Shown in pieces: positions 34,558-43,302 of a DNA stretch of 64,000 nt. Source of the DNA: JAGOEX01 sp964630905 (GTDB lineage Bacteria; UBP6; UBA1177); the NCBI GenBank assembly GCA_964630905.1, contig CAZVWR010000011.1:13783-77782 (forward strand), given 5' to 3'. Position numbers and translations under genes: made by a program. Each line of letters starts with the position of its first letter. The first letter of the stretch is position 1. The notes under the pieces were generated by a model. That model worked only from the letters and a program-made list of their open reading frames with translations. It was not told where the DNA came from and made no database searches.

Positions 34558-35596
34558 GGCAGGATATCTTAATAATTTCAAATACATATTGCTGTTTCTG
34601 TTTTTTGTGTTCTCTGATCTGGATGCTTATGAGGCAAATGTGTCCGTTGCCCTTGGCGGTGGATGGAAAAGTGATGTGAACCCTTCATTCTCGTTAAGAA
34701 GTGCATCCGATATTTTCAACAGATCAAAAACGGAAAGCTCTGCAACAATGCTTTATTCATTTGAAGCCGGTGTTCAAAGTGAAAAGGAGAGCGGGTTTGC
34801 CCTTGATCTTTTTATAAACGGGCTCATATCGCTTAAATCTGTTGGAAATTCTGTTCTTGATTCGGGAATTGAAGGGGGATATATCTATTCTGTCAATAAA
34901 AACAATATAATGGCTTTCATTACCGGGATGAACAACGCTTCATATGATTACAGGTCAATAAAATCCCTTTATGTAGATCCGTATTTTGCATTTTCGTATC
35001 TTTATGCCCCTGAAGCAATTTATTCGATCTTTCTAAGAACCGGGGTTTCATATTATTTTTCAACGAATCAAATTGTTGAATATCTTACCGGCCCTTCTTT
35101 GTACCTTGAAGGAGGAGTGAGGTTTAACTTAAATGAAAACGGCATGTTAGACTTGTTTTCCGGAGGCTCTTTAACAATGTTCAAAGACCAGATGATAAGA
35201 TATAACAGGTATGAAGATGTTTACTATGGCGAACTTACAATAGATGGGGATTATTTCTCTCTTTATTCGGGAGTGAGTATTTTCTATGAGTTATCCTCTT
35301 TTTCATTCCCGGTTTCACTTAAATACATTTTTTCCCGGTCTTTTGACTACGACACACATAAGATAGTGTATTGGAGCGATGCAGGTATACCCTCAACTAT
35401 TTATGAAAAGGTGCGGATAGACAGCACGATAGAATTCTCAGCAAAGGTCAGTTATGATATTAACGATAATTTTTCAATTCTTGCCGGTTATTTTCTTCAC
35501 AAAACATTCTCAAATGTCGGTGATGATTTTGGAGATTATGCCGACTACAGCCGTTTTGCACACACAGTTTCTGTGGAGGTAAGTTATGAATATTAA
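34535..35596 (+). CDS. Predicted outer-membrane beta-barrel protein of the sigma operon
   Basis: A 353-residue product. A TTG start is followed by a charged stretch and a hydrophobic segment near 18-30, with cleavage probably near DAYEA. Many aromatic-ended amphipathic strands follow (for example DYFSLYSGVSIFYEL, KLSYDIN-type pairs) and the protein ends SVEVSYEY, a typical barrel C-terminus. Estimated 14-16 strands by spacing. It overlaps both neighbours. Role unknown; co-expression with the ECF pair suggests an envelope-stress or surface-assembly function. Confidence 0.5.
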   Translation: MKTEGFTEAGYLNNFKYILLFLFFVFSDLDAYEANVSVALGGGWKSDVNPSFSLRSASDIFNRSKTESSATMLYSFEAGVQSEKESGFALDLFINGLISLKSVGNSVLDSGIEGGYIYSVNKNNIMAFITGMNNASYDYRSIKSLYVDPYFAFSYLYAPEAIYSIFLRTGVSYYFSTNQIVEYLTGPSLYLEGGVRFNLNENGMLDLFSGGSLTMFKDQMIRYNRYEDVYYGELTIDGDYFSLYSGVSIFYELSSFSFPVSLKYIFSRSFDYDTHKIVYWSDAGIPSTIYEKVRIDSTIEFSAKVSYDINDNFSILAGYFLHKTFSNVGDDFGDYADYSRFAHTVSVEVSYEY

Positions 35597-36065
35597 AAAA
35601 ATTCAGTTATTTATCATTACTTGTTTTATGATATCGTGCAGTGGCGGAGTTGAAAGTGAGTTCGGTAAAAAATGCAGTATTGAGGATTTTAAATATGAAA
35701 GGAAACTGTTTTCAAGTGATATAACGGGCGGAATAAGATTCCAGCTTGACGAAAGTGCTTTGAAAAATTCAGGAAAAGTGGTGACCGGATCTCTTCTTTC
35801 ACTTTCAGAGGGAACTTCTGAGCTTACTCTTGCCGGCGGAATGGAGGAAAACTGCACTGACTGTATTTTAATGTTTGTGAGGGGCGAAGTTGCCGGGAGC
35901 AGAGGGTATAGAGCTGTTTCAGGAAATATCAATGTCGACATTCTCAACTACGACTCAAAAGGGAGGATCGTTTTTGCAAAAGGGTATTTTTCAAGGATGG
36001 TGTTTGAAAGTATTGACGGTTCGGAGTGTATTGTGACAGCAAGGCTTGATTTTGTTTTTTATTAA
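35586..36065 (+). CDS. Small lipoprotein, 159 aa
   Basis: Signal peptide with lipobox MISC (Cys18). The mature protein has a beta-rich pattern and four more cysteines (KKCSIEDF, ENCTDCILMF, SECIVTA). The start overlaps the barrel gene by 11 bases. No family is recognised. It may be an accessory subunit of the barrel at 34535. Confidence 0.5.
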   Translation: MNIKKIQLFIITCFMISCSGGVESEFGKKCSIEDFKYERKLFSSDITGGIRFQLDESALKNSGKVVTGSLLSLSEGTSELTLAGGMEENCTDCILMFVRGEVAGSRGYRAVSGNINVDILNYDSKGRIVFAKGYFSRMVFESIDGSECIVTARLDFVFY

Positions 36066-36119
36066 ACAACTTTCATAGGTAAAAAAGTGTTTAAACTGTC
36101 GGAATGTCTGGAGAAAAGA

Positions 36120-37106
36120 ATGCCGGATAAAATAACAGTGTTTTTATTTGCCCTCCTTTTTTTCTGGGGCTGTACTTCTGAAATGAAGGTGGATGAAACA
36201 AAGTGGTCTGATGAAGACATCCCTTTTGAGATAACTGACATTGCAGACCATGATATAATTGAGAGTGATGATGAAATTAGTGAAGAAAATCAAGACCTTG
36301 AAGGTCATGATGAAGACCCTGCAGATATTGAAACAGAGCCGGATGCAGATAGTGACGAAGCAACTGATGAAGATAGTTCCGAACCGAATTGTGCCAACGC
36401 AACCTGTTCAGATCTCGGATTCTGTTTTGTAAACGGCGGAGTTCCCGAATGTTTCTGCCCAAGCGGCTATCACAGTGAATTTCCTGATTGTGTGGAAAAT
36501 AACCCTGCGTCTTTGTGTTCCGGAATTGAATGCAGCGGCAAAGGTTCCTGTATCGCTGTAGAGGTATTTGAAAAGCCAGTCTGTACCTGTGAAGAAGGTT
36601 ATATTACAATAGGCCTGACATGTATTCAGAATGTTTCGGGAGATCCGTGTGATTATGTTGAGTGCGGGCCTAATTCGGAGTGCGGCTTTGACTACACATC
36701 TATAACATGTGAATGCAAGGCAGGTTATCTGCCTGATGAGAGTGGATGGGGATGCGTTGAAGATAAGCCTGATCCATGTGAAAAAGTTGATTGCGGAGAT
36801 AATGGAAAGTGTGAAGTTGAAAATGAAAACGCGGTCTGCAAATGTGAAGAAGGTTATTTTTATAACGGAAAAACATGTGTCTCTGTTGAAGAGAGAGACT
36901 GTGAACACATAAATTGTTCAGGACACGGTGAATGTGTCGAAGCCAAAGGGGGTGTTTTTTATTGCAGATGTGATGAAGGTTACTATGACTCAGGTTATGA
37001 GTGTCTTCCCGAAACAGCCCCCGAGTGTGTCAACGATTTTGACTGTTACTACAAGTGCGGAATTTTTCTTGGTGAGTGTATCAGTTCAAAGTGCAAGTGC
37101 AATTAA
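36120..37106 (+). CDS. Lipoprotein with acidic linker and five EGF-like repeats
   Basis: A 328-residue surface protein. Lipobox WGC (Cys18), then about 75 residues rich in Asp and Glu, then five EGF-like modules of six cysteines each (CSDLGFC..CFCPSGY, CSGKGSC..CTCEEGY, CGPNSEC..CECKAGY, CGDNGKC..CKCEEGY, CSGHGEC..CRCDEGY) and a final Cys-rich cap. EGF modules usually mediate extracellular binding and are not common in bacteria outside predatory or myxobacteria-like lineages. GGAG six bases before the ATG at 36120 is preferred to the GTG at 36087. It is the last gene of the sigma operon. Confidence 0.5.
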   Translation: MPDKITVFLFALLFFWGCTSEMKVDETKWSDEDIPFEITDIADHDIIESDDEISEENQDLEGHDEDPADIETEPDADSDEATDEDSSEPNCANATCSDLGFCFVNGGVPECFCPSGYHSEFPDCVENNPASLCSGIECSGKGSCIAVEVFEKPVCTCEEGYITIGLTCIQNVSGDPCDYVECGPNSECGFDYTSITCECKAGYLPDESGWGCVEDKPDPCEKVDCGDNGKCEVENENAVCKCEEGYFYNGKTCVSVEERDCEHINCSGHGECVEAKGGVFYCRCDEGYYDSGYECLPETAPECVNDFDCYYKCGIFLGECISSKCKCN

Positions 37107-37130
37107 TTCAAAAAAAACTGATCTCTTAAT

Positions 37131-37159
37131 TTGACTTAAATTTTTTAAAATCGTATCAT
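37131..37159 (+). promoter_or_regulatory. Promoter of the CheR-kinase hybrid
   Basis: TTGACT (37131-37136), 17-base spacer, TATCAT (37154-37159), 36 bases before the ATG at 37195. Confidence 0.5.
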
Positions 37160-37194
37160 TTTGTGTCTGGAAGTAACAAAACAACGGAGACAAA

Positions 37195-40100
37195 ATGGCA
37201 GGTGATCAGGAAAACAGAAAAAACAATGAATCGGTTTTAAATCCGGAACAGCTTGAACAGATTTTCGGACATGTTCACAACCTTTACGGGTTAAATCTGA
37301 ATTATTATAAACCGGCTACAATTTCAAGAAGAATTGAAAGACGAATGAAAATGCAGAGTTGTGATTCTCTTGAACAGTATTGCAAAATTATTGAAAATAA
37401 TGAGTTTGAATTAAACCATTTGTACGATGATATGCTGATAGGGGTAACCTGTTTTTTCAGAGACCCCGATTCTTTTGAATGGCTGAGAACAAATATTATT
37501 CCTGAAATGATAGAATTTCTAAAGGAAGAGGGAGATCTGCGGCTTTGGATAGCCGGCTGTGCCACTGGTGAAGAAGCATATTCAATAATGATGATGCTTG
37601 CAGATGAAATTGATGACGAGATCCTTTTTGGAAAAGTGAAAATGTTCGCCTCTGATACCTATCTTCCCTACATAAACAAAGCTTCATCGGGAAGTTATGA
37701 CGAAGACGATGTTAAAAATATTCCTGAAAATCTTCTTGAAAAATATTTTTTAAAAAAAGAGAGCAAATACATTATAAGCAGCCTGATAAGAAACAGGATC
37801 GTTTTTTCCCAGCACGACATTACAAGAGACCCGCCATTTACAAGACTTCACTTTGTAAGCTGCCGGAATCTTTTGATATATTTCAACAATGAAGCAAGAA
37901 TAAGGGCGCTTTCAACATTTCATTTTACATTGCTTTCCGGGGGCATTCTTTTTCTTGGAAGCAGTGAAAGTGTTTCCCCTTTGGAACTTGAATTCAGCTC
38001 GGTTAACAGAAAATATAATTTTTACAGAAAAACGGGATCAGGTATAACAGGAAGCGGAATGAGATTTCCGATAAAGAACAGAGGCACGGGTGATCAGGGA
38101 ATAAAAGCATTTAACAGAACCATGTCTTCAAATAATGATCCCAGACTTATGAGAGCATACGATATTCTTCTTGAAAGGCACATGCCGGCAGGGTTTCTGA
38201 TAAACAGCATGAAAGAAATAGTCCATTCTTTCGGAGATACATCAGGATTTATTAAACCCAAGGCCGGAAGACTTTCTCTGAATCTTATTGTGTTGATAGA
38301 TTACAACATCGGAATAGCTCTGAACGATCTTTTTGTCAAAATAGATCAAAGTGAAGTTCCTTTAAAATACACAACACTTACAACTGATAACAGAAGTGTG
38401 TCTATTGTTTTAGAGAAAGTTTGCGATCCGGGATGCGAATCACCGTATCATCTTGTAACACTTCAATATTTGAATGAAACAGAAAAAGAAAATATTCCCG
38501 CAGAAATTTTTAACATAGAAACATCTGTCAAAAGAAGGATGTCAGATCTCGAGCAGGAACTCTTTTACACAAAGCAGTATCTTCAATCAACAATAGAGGA
38601 GCTTGAATCATCCAATGAAGAGCTTCTTGCCTCATCTGAAGAGATACAGAGCACAAACGAAGAGCTCCAAAGTACAAATGAGGAATTGTGCACAGTAAAT
38701 AAGGAGCTTGAAGAAAAAATTGATCTTCTGACAAGGGCGAATGCCGATCTTGATAATTTTATGAGAAGCACAATGATAGCGACGGTGTTTGTTGACAGCT
38801 TAATGAATATCAGAAAATTCACCCCCTGTGCCGTTAATGTCTTTGATCTCATGCCTCAGGATGTCGGAAGATCTATAAAACACATTAATTCAAGACTCAA
38901 GGGCCTGGACATTGATTCTGAAATAGGGCGGGTGCTGTTAAGCGGAGAGATGAGTGAAAAAGAGATCCTTGATGACAAGGGAGTCTATCATCTTCTGAGA
39001 ATTCACCCGTATCTTGATGAAACAGAAAAGATCAGCGGTGCAGTGGTTTCTGTAATTAATATTGATGTTTTAAGAAAAACCGAGCATCTTTTCAGAAAGA
39101 GTGAGGAAAAATTCTCGCATGTTTTCAAGAAAATGGCAAACGGAGCCGCATTTTTTGAACCGTTATACAATGAATCAGGTGAAATAGTTGACTGTATTTA
39201 CATGGATCTGAATGCATCTTATGAAAAAATATTTAATGTGCAAAAAACAGAGATCATCGGAAAGGCGATTACTGAAGTGTTCAGGGAAATCGATCCGAAA
39301 TGGATGGATGTTTATAAAAATGTTTTTAAGACAGGCAAAGCTGTTTTTGCTGAACGATACCATTCCCCGTCAGGAAAATATTTGTATAGCACCTGTTTCA
39401 AGCCCGAAAAAGATGAAAATTACATCTGTGTAACCCATATTGATATTTCCGAACAGAAAATATCTCAAAATGAATTAAACCATGCGGAAAAGATGAATGC
39501 AATAGGTCAGCTTGCCGGAGGGGTGGCTCACGATTTTAACAATCAGCTTACCGGAATAATGGGCTATGCCTCACTCATTTTGCAAAATCCGGATAGCGGA
39601 AGAACATCTGAATTTGCAGGACAGATATTGAAAGCTGCTGAAAGATCAGGAGATCTTACACAGAAACTCCTTGCTTTTTCAAGAAAAGCCAAACTTGTAA
39701 ACATTCCGGTTGACATAAATAAAGAAGTGGTTGAAATAGTTCAACTTTTAAAGCACAGCATTGATAAGAAAATTGTTATTTCCGCTAAGGTGTGCGACAA
39801 TCCGTGCATCGTTTCTGGTGACTCAGGTCAGCTCCAGAACGCGGTTTTAAACCTTTGTCTGAATGCCAGAGATGCTATGAAAAAAGGGGGACTTCTTGAA
39901 ATATCTACATCGATCTGTGAGCTGAAAGTTTCTCCTTTAATTGAAAAATTTAAAATAGAACCCGGGACTTATGTAAAAATAACCGTCAGGGACACAGGAA
40001 AAGGAATTCCTGAAGAGATAAAAGGAAAAATATTTGAGCCATTTTTCACAACAAGAGCCGAAGACGGCGGTGTGGGAATGGGACTTGCCGCAGTTCTTGG

Positions 40101-40605
40101 AACAGTTCAGAGTCATTTCGGTGCAATTGATGTAACCAGCACCGTAAACAAAGGAACTGAATTCAATATTTATCTTCCTTCCGGAAGCGACTGCTGCAAA
40201 GCAATGAAGGATAAAACAAGTGTTTCAACAATTTCAATTGAAAATTCAACTATTATGGTTGTTGATGACGAAAGCATTGTCAGATCAATAATTGTTGAAA
40301 TGCTTGAGCTTCATAAATCAAATGTCATTCCGGTAAGTTGTGCAAAAGATGCCATAAGGCTGTATAAAAAGGATCATCAAAAAATTGATCTGGTCTTTCT
40401 TGATATGGTTATGCCTGATCTGAATGGACTTGAAACTTTCAGAGAGCTTAAGAAAATAAACAACGATGTGAAGGTTATAATTCTTTCAGGCTATTCAATG
40501 AATGATGAAATAAATCAGGCAATTTCAGAAGGAGCGGTCACCTTTATCCAGAAACCTGTTTCAATGAGGGTTCTGGTAACGGCTCTCAAGGATGCACTTA
40601 TTTAA
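37195..40605 (+). CDS. CheR methyltransferase-PAS-histidine kinase-receiver hybrid
   Basis: A 1136-residue cytoplasmic signalling protein. Residues about 15-285 are CheR, with the SAM-binding GCATGEEAYS near 120 and SCRNLLIYF. A Glu-rich coiled coil (EELxSSNEELxxSNEE type, near 450-510) leads into two PAS domains (about 515-630 and 640-760). HisKA has His779 in GGVAHDFNNQL, and HATPase has DTGKGIPEE and EPFFTTR. A receiver domain at the C-terminus carries Asp1070 (VFLDMVMPDL) and Lys in QKPVS. The CheB methylesterase that normally precedes CheR in such hybrids is absent. It probably acts without membrane input. No chemotaxis gene is nearby. Confidence 0.5.
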   Translation: MAGDQENRKNNESVLNPEQLEQIFGHVHNLYGLNLNYYKPATISRRIERRMKMQSCDSLEQYCKIIENNEFELNHLYDDMLIGVTCFFRDPDSFEWLRTNIIPEMIEFLKEEGDLRLWIAGCATGEEAYSIMMMLADEIDDEILFGKVKMFASDTYLPYINKASSGSYDEDDVKNIPENLLEKYFLKKESKYIISSLIRNRIVFSQHDITRDPPFTRLHFVSCRNLLIYFNNEARIRALSTFHFTLLSGGILFLGSSESVSPLELEFSSVNRKYNFYRKTGSGITGSGMRFPIKNRGTGDQGIKAFNRTMSSNNDPRLMRAYDILLERHMPAGFLINSMKEIVHSFGDTSGFIKPKAGRLSLNLIVLIDYNIGIALNDLFVKIDQSEVPLKYTTLTTDNRSVSIVLEKVCDPGCESPYHLVTLQYLNETEKENIPAEIFNIETSVKRRMSDLEQELFYTKQYLQSTIEELESSNEELLASSEEIQSTNEELQSTNEELCTVNKELEEKIDLLTRANADLDNFMRSTMIATVFVDSLMNIRKFTPCAVNVFDLMPQDVGRSIKHINSRLKGLDIDSEIGRVLLSGEMSEKEILDDKGVYHLLRIHPYLDETEKISGAVVSVINIDVLRKTEHLFRKSEEKFSHVFKKMANGAAFFEPLYNESGEIVDCIYMDLNASYEKIFNVQKTEIIGKAITEVFREIDPKWMDVYKNVFKTGKAVFAERYHSPSGKYLYSTCFKPEKDENYICVTHIDISEQKISQNELNHAEKMNAIGQLAGGVAHDFNNQLTGIMGYASLILQNPDSGRTSEFAGQILKAAERSGDLTQKLLAFSRKAKLVNIPVDINKEVVEIVQLLKHSIDKKIVISAKVCDNPCIVSGDSGQLQNAVLNLCLNARDAMKKGGLLEISTSICELKVSPLIEKFKIEPGTYVKITVRDTGKGIPEEIKGKIFEPFFTTRAEDGGVGMGLAAVLGTVQSHFGAIDVTSTVNKGTEFNIYLPSGSDCCKAMKDKTSVSTISIENSTIMVVDDESIVRSIIVEMLELHKSNVIPVSCAKDAIRLYKKDHQKIDLVFLDMVMPDLNGLETFRELKKINNDVKVIILSGYSMNDEINQAISEGAVTFIQKPVSMRVLVTALKDALI

Positions 40606-41032
40606 CACTTTTTTCATAAACCATTTCAAAATATGCAAGTCCTGTTATCTGGCATATTCCGCCGCCTGATATGACAAATCCGTTCGATATGTAGAAATTT
40701 ATCGCAATTTTATTCAGTTCATATACTTGAAGTTGCAAGTATTCTTTTTTGTTAAGAAAATATTTAAGAAGAGCTGATCCGATCCCTTTTTTTGCAAAAA
40801 CAGGATCGACAAAGATCCCTTCAATATAATCGGATGAAACCGAAATTATCCCTGCCGGAACTCCGTTAAATTCATAGATCATGTTCTCACATTTATAAAT
40901 AGTTTCAGACACATATTTTCCTGCATCCGACTTGAAATGGTCTTTATTTACCGGAAGTCCGATTGATTCGTTTGCCGATGAATAGATTCTTTCTATTGCC
41001 GGAATGTCTGAAGATCTTAAAGGTCTTATCAT
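40598..41032 (-). CDS. GNAT-family N-acetyltransferase
   Basis: A 144-residue GNAT protein with acetyl-CoA loop FAKKGIGSALL and the C-terminal NFYISNGF motif. It is the last gene of a four-gene overlapping operon (flavin reductase, MBL hydrolase, APH-like kinase, GNAT) and overlaps the kinase gene by four bases. Its end overlaps the hybrid kinase by eight bases on the other strand. Substrate unknown; association with an APH-type enzyme hints at an amine-bearing small molecule. Confidence 0.5.
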   Translation of the reverse strand: MIRPLRSSDIPAIERIYSSANESIGLPVNKDHFKSDAGKYVSETIYKCENMIYEFNGVPAGIISVSSDYIEGIFVDPVFAKKGIGSALLKYFLNKKEYLQLQVYELNKIAINFYISNGFVISGGGICQITGLAYFEMVYEKSVK

Positions 41033-41955
41033 ATCATTTCTCTAAGCAGATTAAGATATTTTATCTCTCTTTGAATCATTGCCCCATCTTTATCATTGAT
41101 CCATTCATTAAGCCAGCCGGAAAATCTGAAACCGAGGGTGAAAAGGGTGATCTTCTCAAACAATATGTCAGATAAAAACCCAGAATTTTTAATAACTTCC
41201 AAAAAATTTCTCACAAAATCCCTGTTAAAGGCGGAAACATTTTCAAACCCGGCACAACCGATAATGTTCGCTATGTCGGTCAGTATCGGCCTGTAACCTG
41301 AAAATTCCCAGTCGATCACTTTTTTTACATTGTTTCCGTCCCATAAAATATTGAGAGGGTGATAGTCTCCATGACAAAACACAACCGGCATTTTCTCAAT
41401 TAAGTGTACAAATGAATATTCAATAATATTAAGAACATCAAGTGTTTTTGCCGAAATTTCAGGATGGATGTGCCTGATCTTTTTCACTGTTTTTAAAGTG
41501 TGTTCAGCAAGAGAAAACGGGTCAATGGAGTCGTTCATTTTTAAATTTGAAGAGATCTCATACATTTTAAGGAGAGTTTCTGCCGCCGCTTTTCCTTTCA
41601 ACCCGTCATCAAGGTAATCAGGTCTATGCAATTTGTCATGATCAATGAATTTCTGAACCATCCAGCATCTGTTTTCAAATTCTATTACAGATAGTCCCTG
41701 CACAGAGTCAATATAAGGTGAGCATTCCTCAAATCCGTTGCTATGTAAAAGATTAATGTTTTCAGCTATTTTAACCTTTTTTCCCATGTTCCAGAAATGG
41801 TGTTTTTCAACGATGAATTTTTCATCATTTTTGTCAGTGACAACAACTCTGTCAGCTGATCTTGAAGGGGCGCCGTAAATTTCAAAAGATGAAGTGTTTT
41901 CAAACTCTATATTAAAATGTTCCAGAACTTTTGAGATCTGCAGATTATCGATCAT
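41029..41955 (-). CDS. Aminoglycoside phosphotransferase/choline kinase-fold protein
   Basis: A 308-residue kinase of the APH superfamily. VVFCHGDYHPLNILWD (catalytic Asp in HGDYHPxN) and KKVIDWEFSGYRP (metal-binding Asp) are both intact, near 195 and 218. The N-lobe is less conserved but contains EKHHFW. Members phosphorylate hydroxyls of aminoglycosides, choline, homoserine or thio-sugars, so the substrate cannot be read from sequence. Four-base overlaps on both sides tie it to the MBL hydrolase and GNAT genes. Confidence 0.5.
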   Translation of the reverse strand: MIDNLQISKVLEHFNIEFENTSSFEIYGAPSRSADRVVVTDKNDEKFIVEKHHFWNMGKKVKIAENINLLHSNGFEECSPYIDSVQGLSVIEFENRCWMVQKFIDHDKLHRPDYLDDGLKGKAAAETLLKMYEISSNLKMNDSIDPFSLAEHTLKTVKKIRHIHPEISAKTLDVLNIIEYSFVHLIEKMPVVFCHGDYHPLNILWDGNNVKKVIDWEFSGYRPILTDIANIIGCAGFENVSAFNRDFVRNFLEVIKNSGFLSDILFEKITLFTLGFRFSGWLNEWINDKDGAMIQREIKYLNLLREMI

Positions 41956-42647
41956 TCTATATTAAAGCTGTTGCCGACATTTCCGAATATGCACTCAATT
42001 CCGGCATCTTCGAAGTATCTTATTGAATTTACTGAAGAACAATGAAGAAGAATAACTTTTTTTATTCCGAGTAAAAAAAGATCTGAAGCTGTTTTTTTCA
42101 TTTTATCTTTCTGTATGTCAAAATTATGGAATCCCCCTGCGATGGTTGTTACAGTGGAGAAAGTCTGTGCTTCTTTTAAAATGTTCAAAATTCCTGAATG
42201 TCCGCATCCGGTAAAAAGTGTATTTCCCGCAACCATTGATATTTCATTGAAATTTTCATCATCTTTAACTGCTTTTGAAAGAACAAGGGCACATTGATCA
42301 TCTAATTTAAAAGACTCTCTGACAGTATTGGACCTTAGTGCAGGAAATTTCAAAGTTTCAGAAAACTCAGGGTGATAAACATCACAAATTCCGGATATCA
42401 TTGAAAAATGTCTGCTTAAGAAAGGAATGCCGCCAATGTGGTCCAAGTGAAAATGGCTGAGAACGGCACACTTTATGTTTTCAATTCCAAGGTTCATAAA
42501 CTGGCTGTTTTCAATGAAAAGATCACTCCCGCCTGTGTCAAAAAGATAATCATTTTCACCATAACGGATAAAAAGAGATAGTCCGTGTTCGGCTTTCAAT
42601 TCCTGTCTTCCGGCACAGTTGGAAACTAAAACAGCGAACGCTTTCAA
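41952..42647 (-). CDS. Metallo-beta-lactamase-fold hydrolase
   Basis: A 231-residue MBL-fold enzyme. SHFHLDHIGG is the HxHxDH zinc motif with an added Phe, near 65-74, preceded by FDTGG; GCGHSGILNIL supplies the third histidine. The layout (EHGLSLFI near the N-terminus, dinuclear metal) resembles the methanopterin-related RFA-P synthase subgroup (COG1237). It overlaps the neighbours by four bases. Substrate unknown; a phosphoester or thioester of a small molecule is likely. Confidence 0.5.
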   Translation of the reverse strand: MKAFAVLVSNCAGRQELKAEHGLSLFIRYGENDYLFDTGGSDLFIENSQFMNLGIENIKCAVLSHFHLDHIGGIPFLSRHFSMISGICDVYHPEFSETLKFPALRSNTVRESFKLDDQCALVLSKAVKDDENFNEISMVAGNTLFTGCGHSGILNILKEAQTFSTVTTIAGGFHNFDIQKDKMKKTASDLFLLGIKKVILLHCSSVNSIRYFEDAGIECIFGNVGNSFNIE

Positions 42648-43174
42648 TGAGATACCTTGTTTTTGTGTTTTTCCTTCTGAAGAGTTCTGGTTATTTCACC
42701 AATATAGAGACGGTGGAAAGATTTTTCGGGATAGTGCTTGATTATCTCAGGGTCAACAAAATTTTTCGGGTCAAAATCCTGAAAACAGAGCTTCGTGCAG
42801 ACAAGGACGATATCCGCCTGTGAAAAATAGACAGATCCGTTGTTGTCAACCGGCTCGAAACTGGTCTCGAACACTTTGTTGACATCTCTGCCCGATTTTG
42901 AACCGCAGAACTCAAGTTCCGCTCTGAATTCAGGAGGGAAGAAAGATACTGTGAAAGTGCTGTTTTTCTCCATGAATTCATAAGTGTATCTGTTTGGGCG
43001 GACAACAGCTCCGAAAACCGGCTTGTTCCACATTATCCCGAAATAACCCCACGCGATAGTCATCATGTTGAAGTCTTCAAAAGTTCCAGCGGTAAGAAGT
43101 CCCCATTCGTTCTTGAGTGTAAGAAACGGGTTGAGTTTTGCTTCTTCAGGAACTATAGTTTTGAAATTACACAT
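42644..43174 (-). CDS. Flavin reductase-like FMN-binding protein
   Basis: A 176-residue split-barrel flavoprotein. NMMTIAWGYFGIMWNKPVF near 33-51 and FTVSFFP are typical of the flavin reductase-like family (flavoredoxin-type). It probably binds FMN and reduces or oxidises an unknown partner. GGAG seven bases before the ATG at 43174 is chosen over the ATG at 43204. It is the first gene of the four-gene minus operon and overlaps the MBL gene by four bases. Confidence 0.5.
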   Translation of the reverse strand: MCNFKTIVPEEAKLNPFLTLKNEWGLLTAGTFEDFNMMTIAWGYFGIMWNKPVFGAVVRPNRYTYEFMEKNSTFTVSFFPPEFRAELEFCGSKSGRDVNKVFETSFEPVDNNGSVYFSQADIVLVCTKLCFQDFDPKNFVDPEIIKHYPEKSFHRLYIGEITRTLQKEKHKNKVSH

Positions 43175-43207
43175 GTTTTTGCTCCAAAAAAATGGTAAAG
43201 CCAAATG

Positions 43208-43235
43208 ATGTTATATAAAACTCCGGCGAAATCAA
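43208..43235 (-). promoter_or_regulatory. Possible promoter of the flavin reductase operon
   Basis: On the minus strand: TTGATT (43235-43230), 16-base spacer, TAACAT (43213-43208), 33 bases before the start. Both boxes deviate from consensus. A TATAAT at 43267-43272 may serve the rightward gene at 43303, but without a good -35 box. Confidence 0.5.
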
Positions 43236-43302
43236 ATTTTTAGCTTTCATTACAAATAGATAGATGTATAATTGGAAAGCGACAAATTGTGAGCGAAGAT
43301 AA

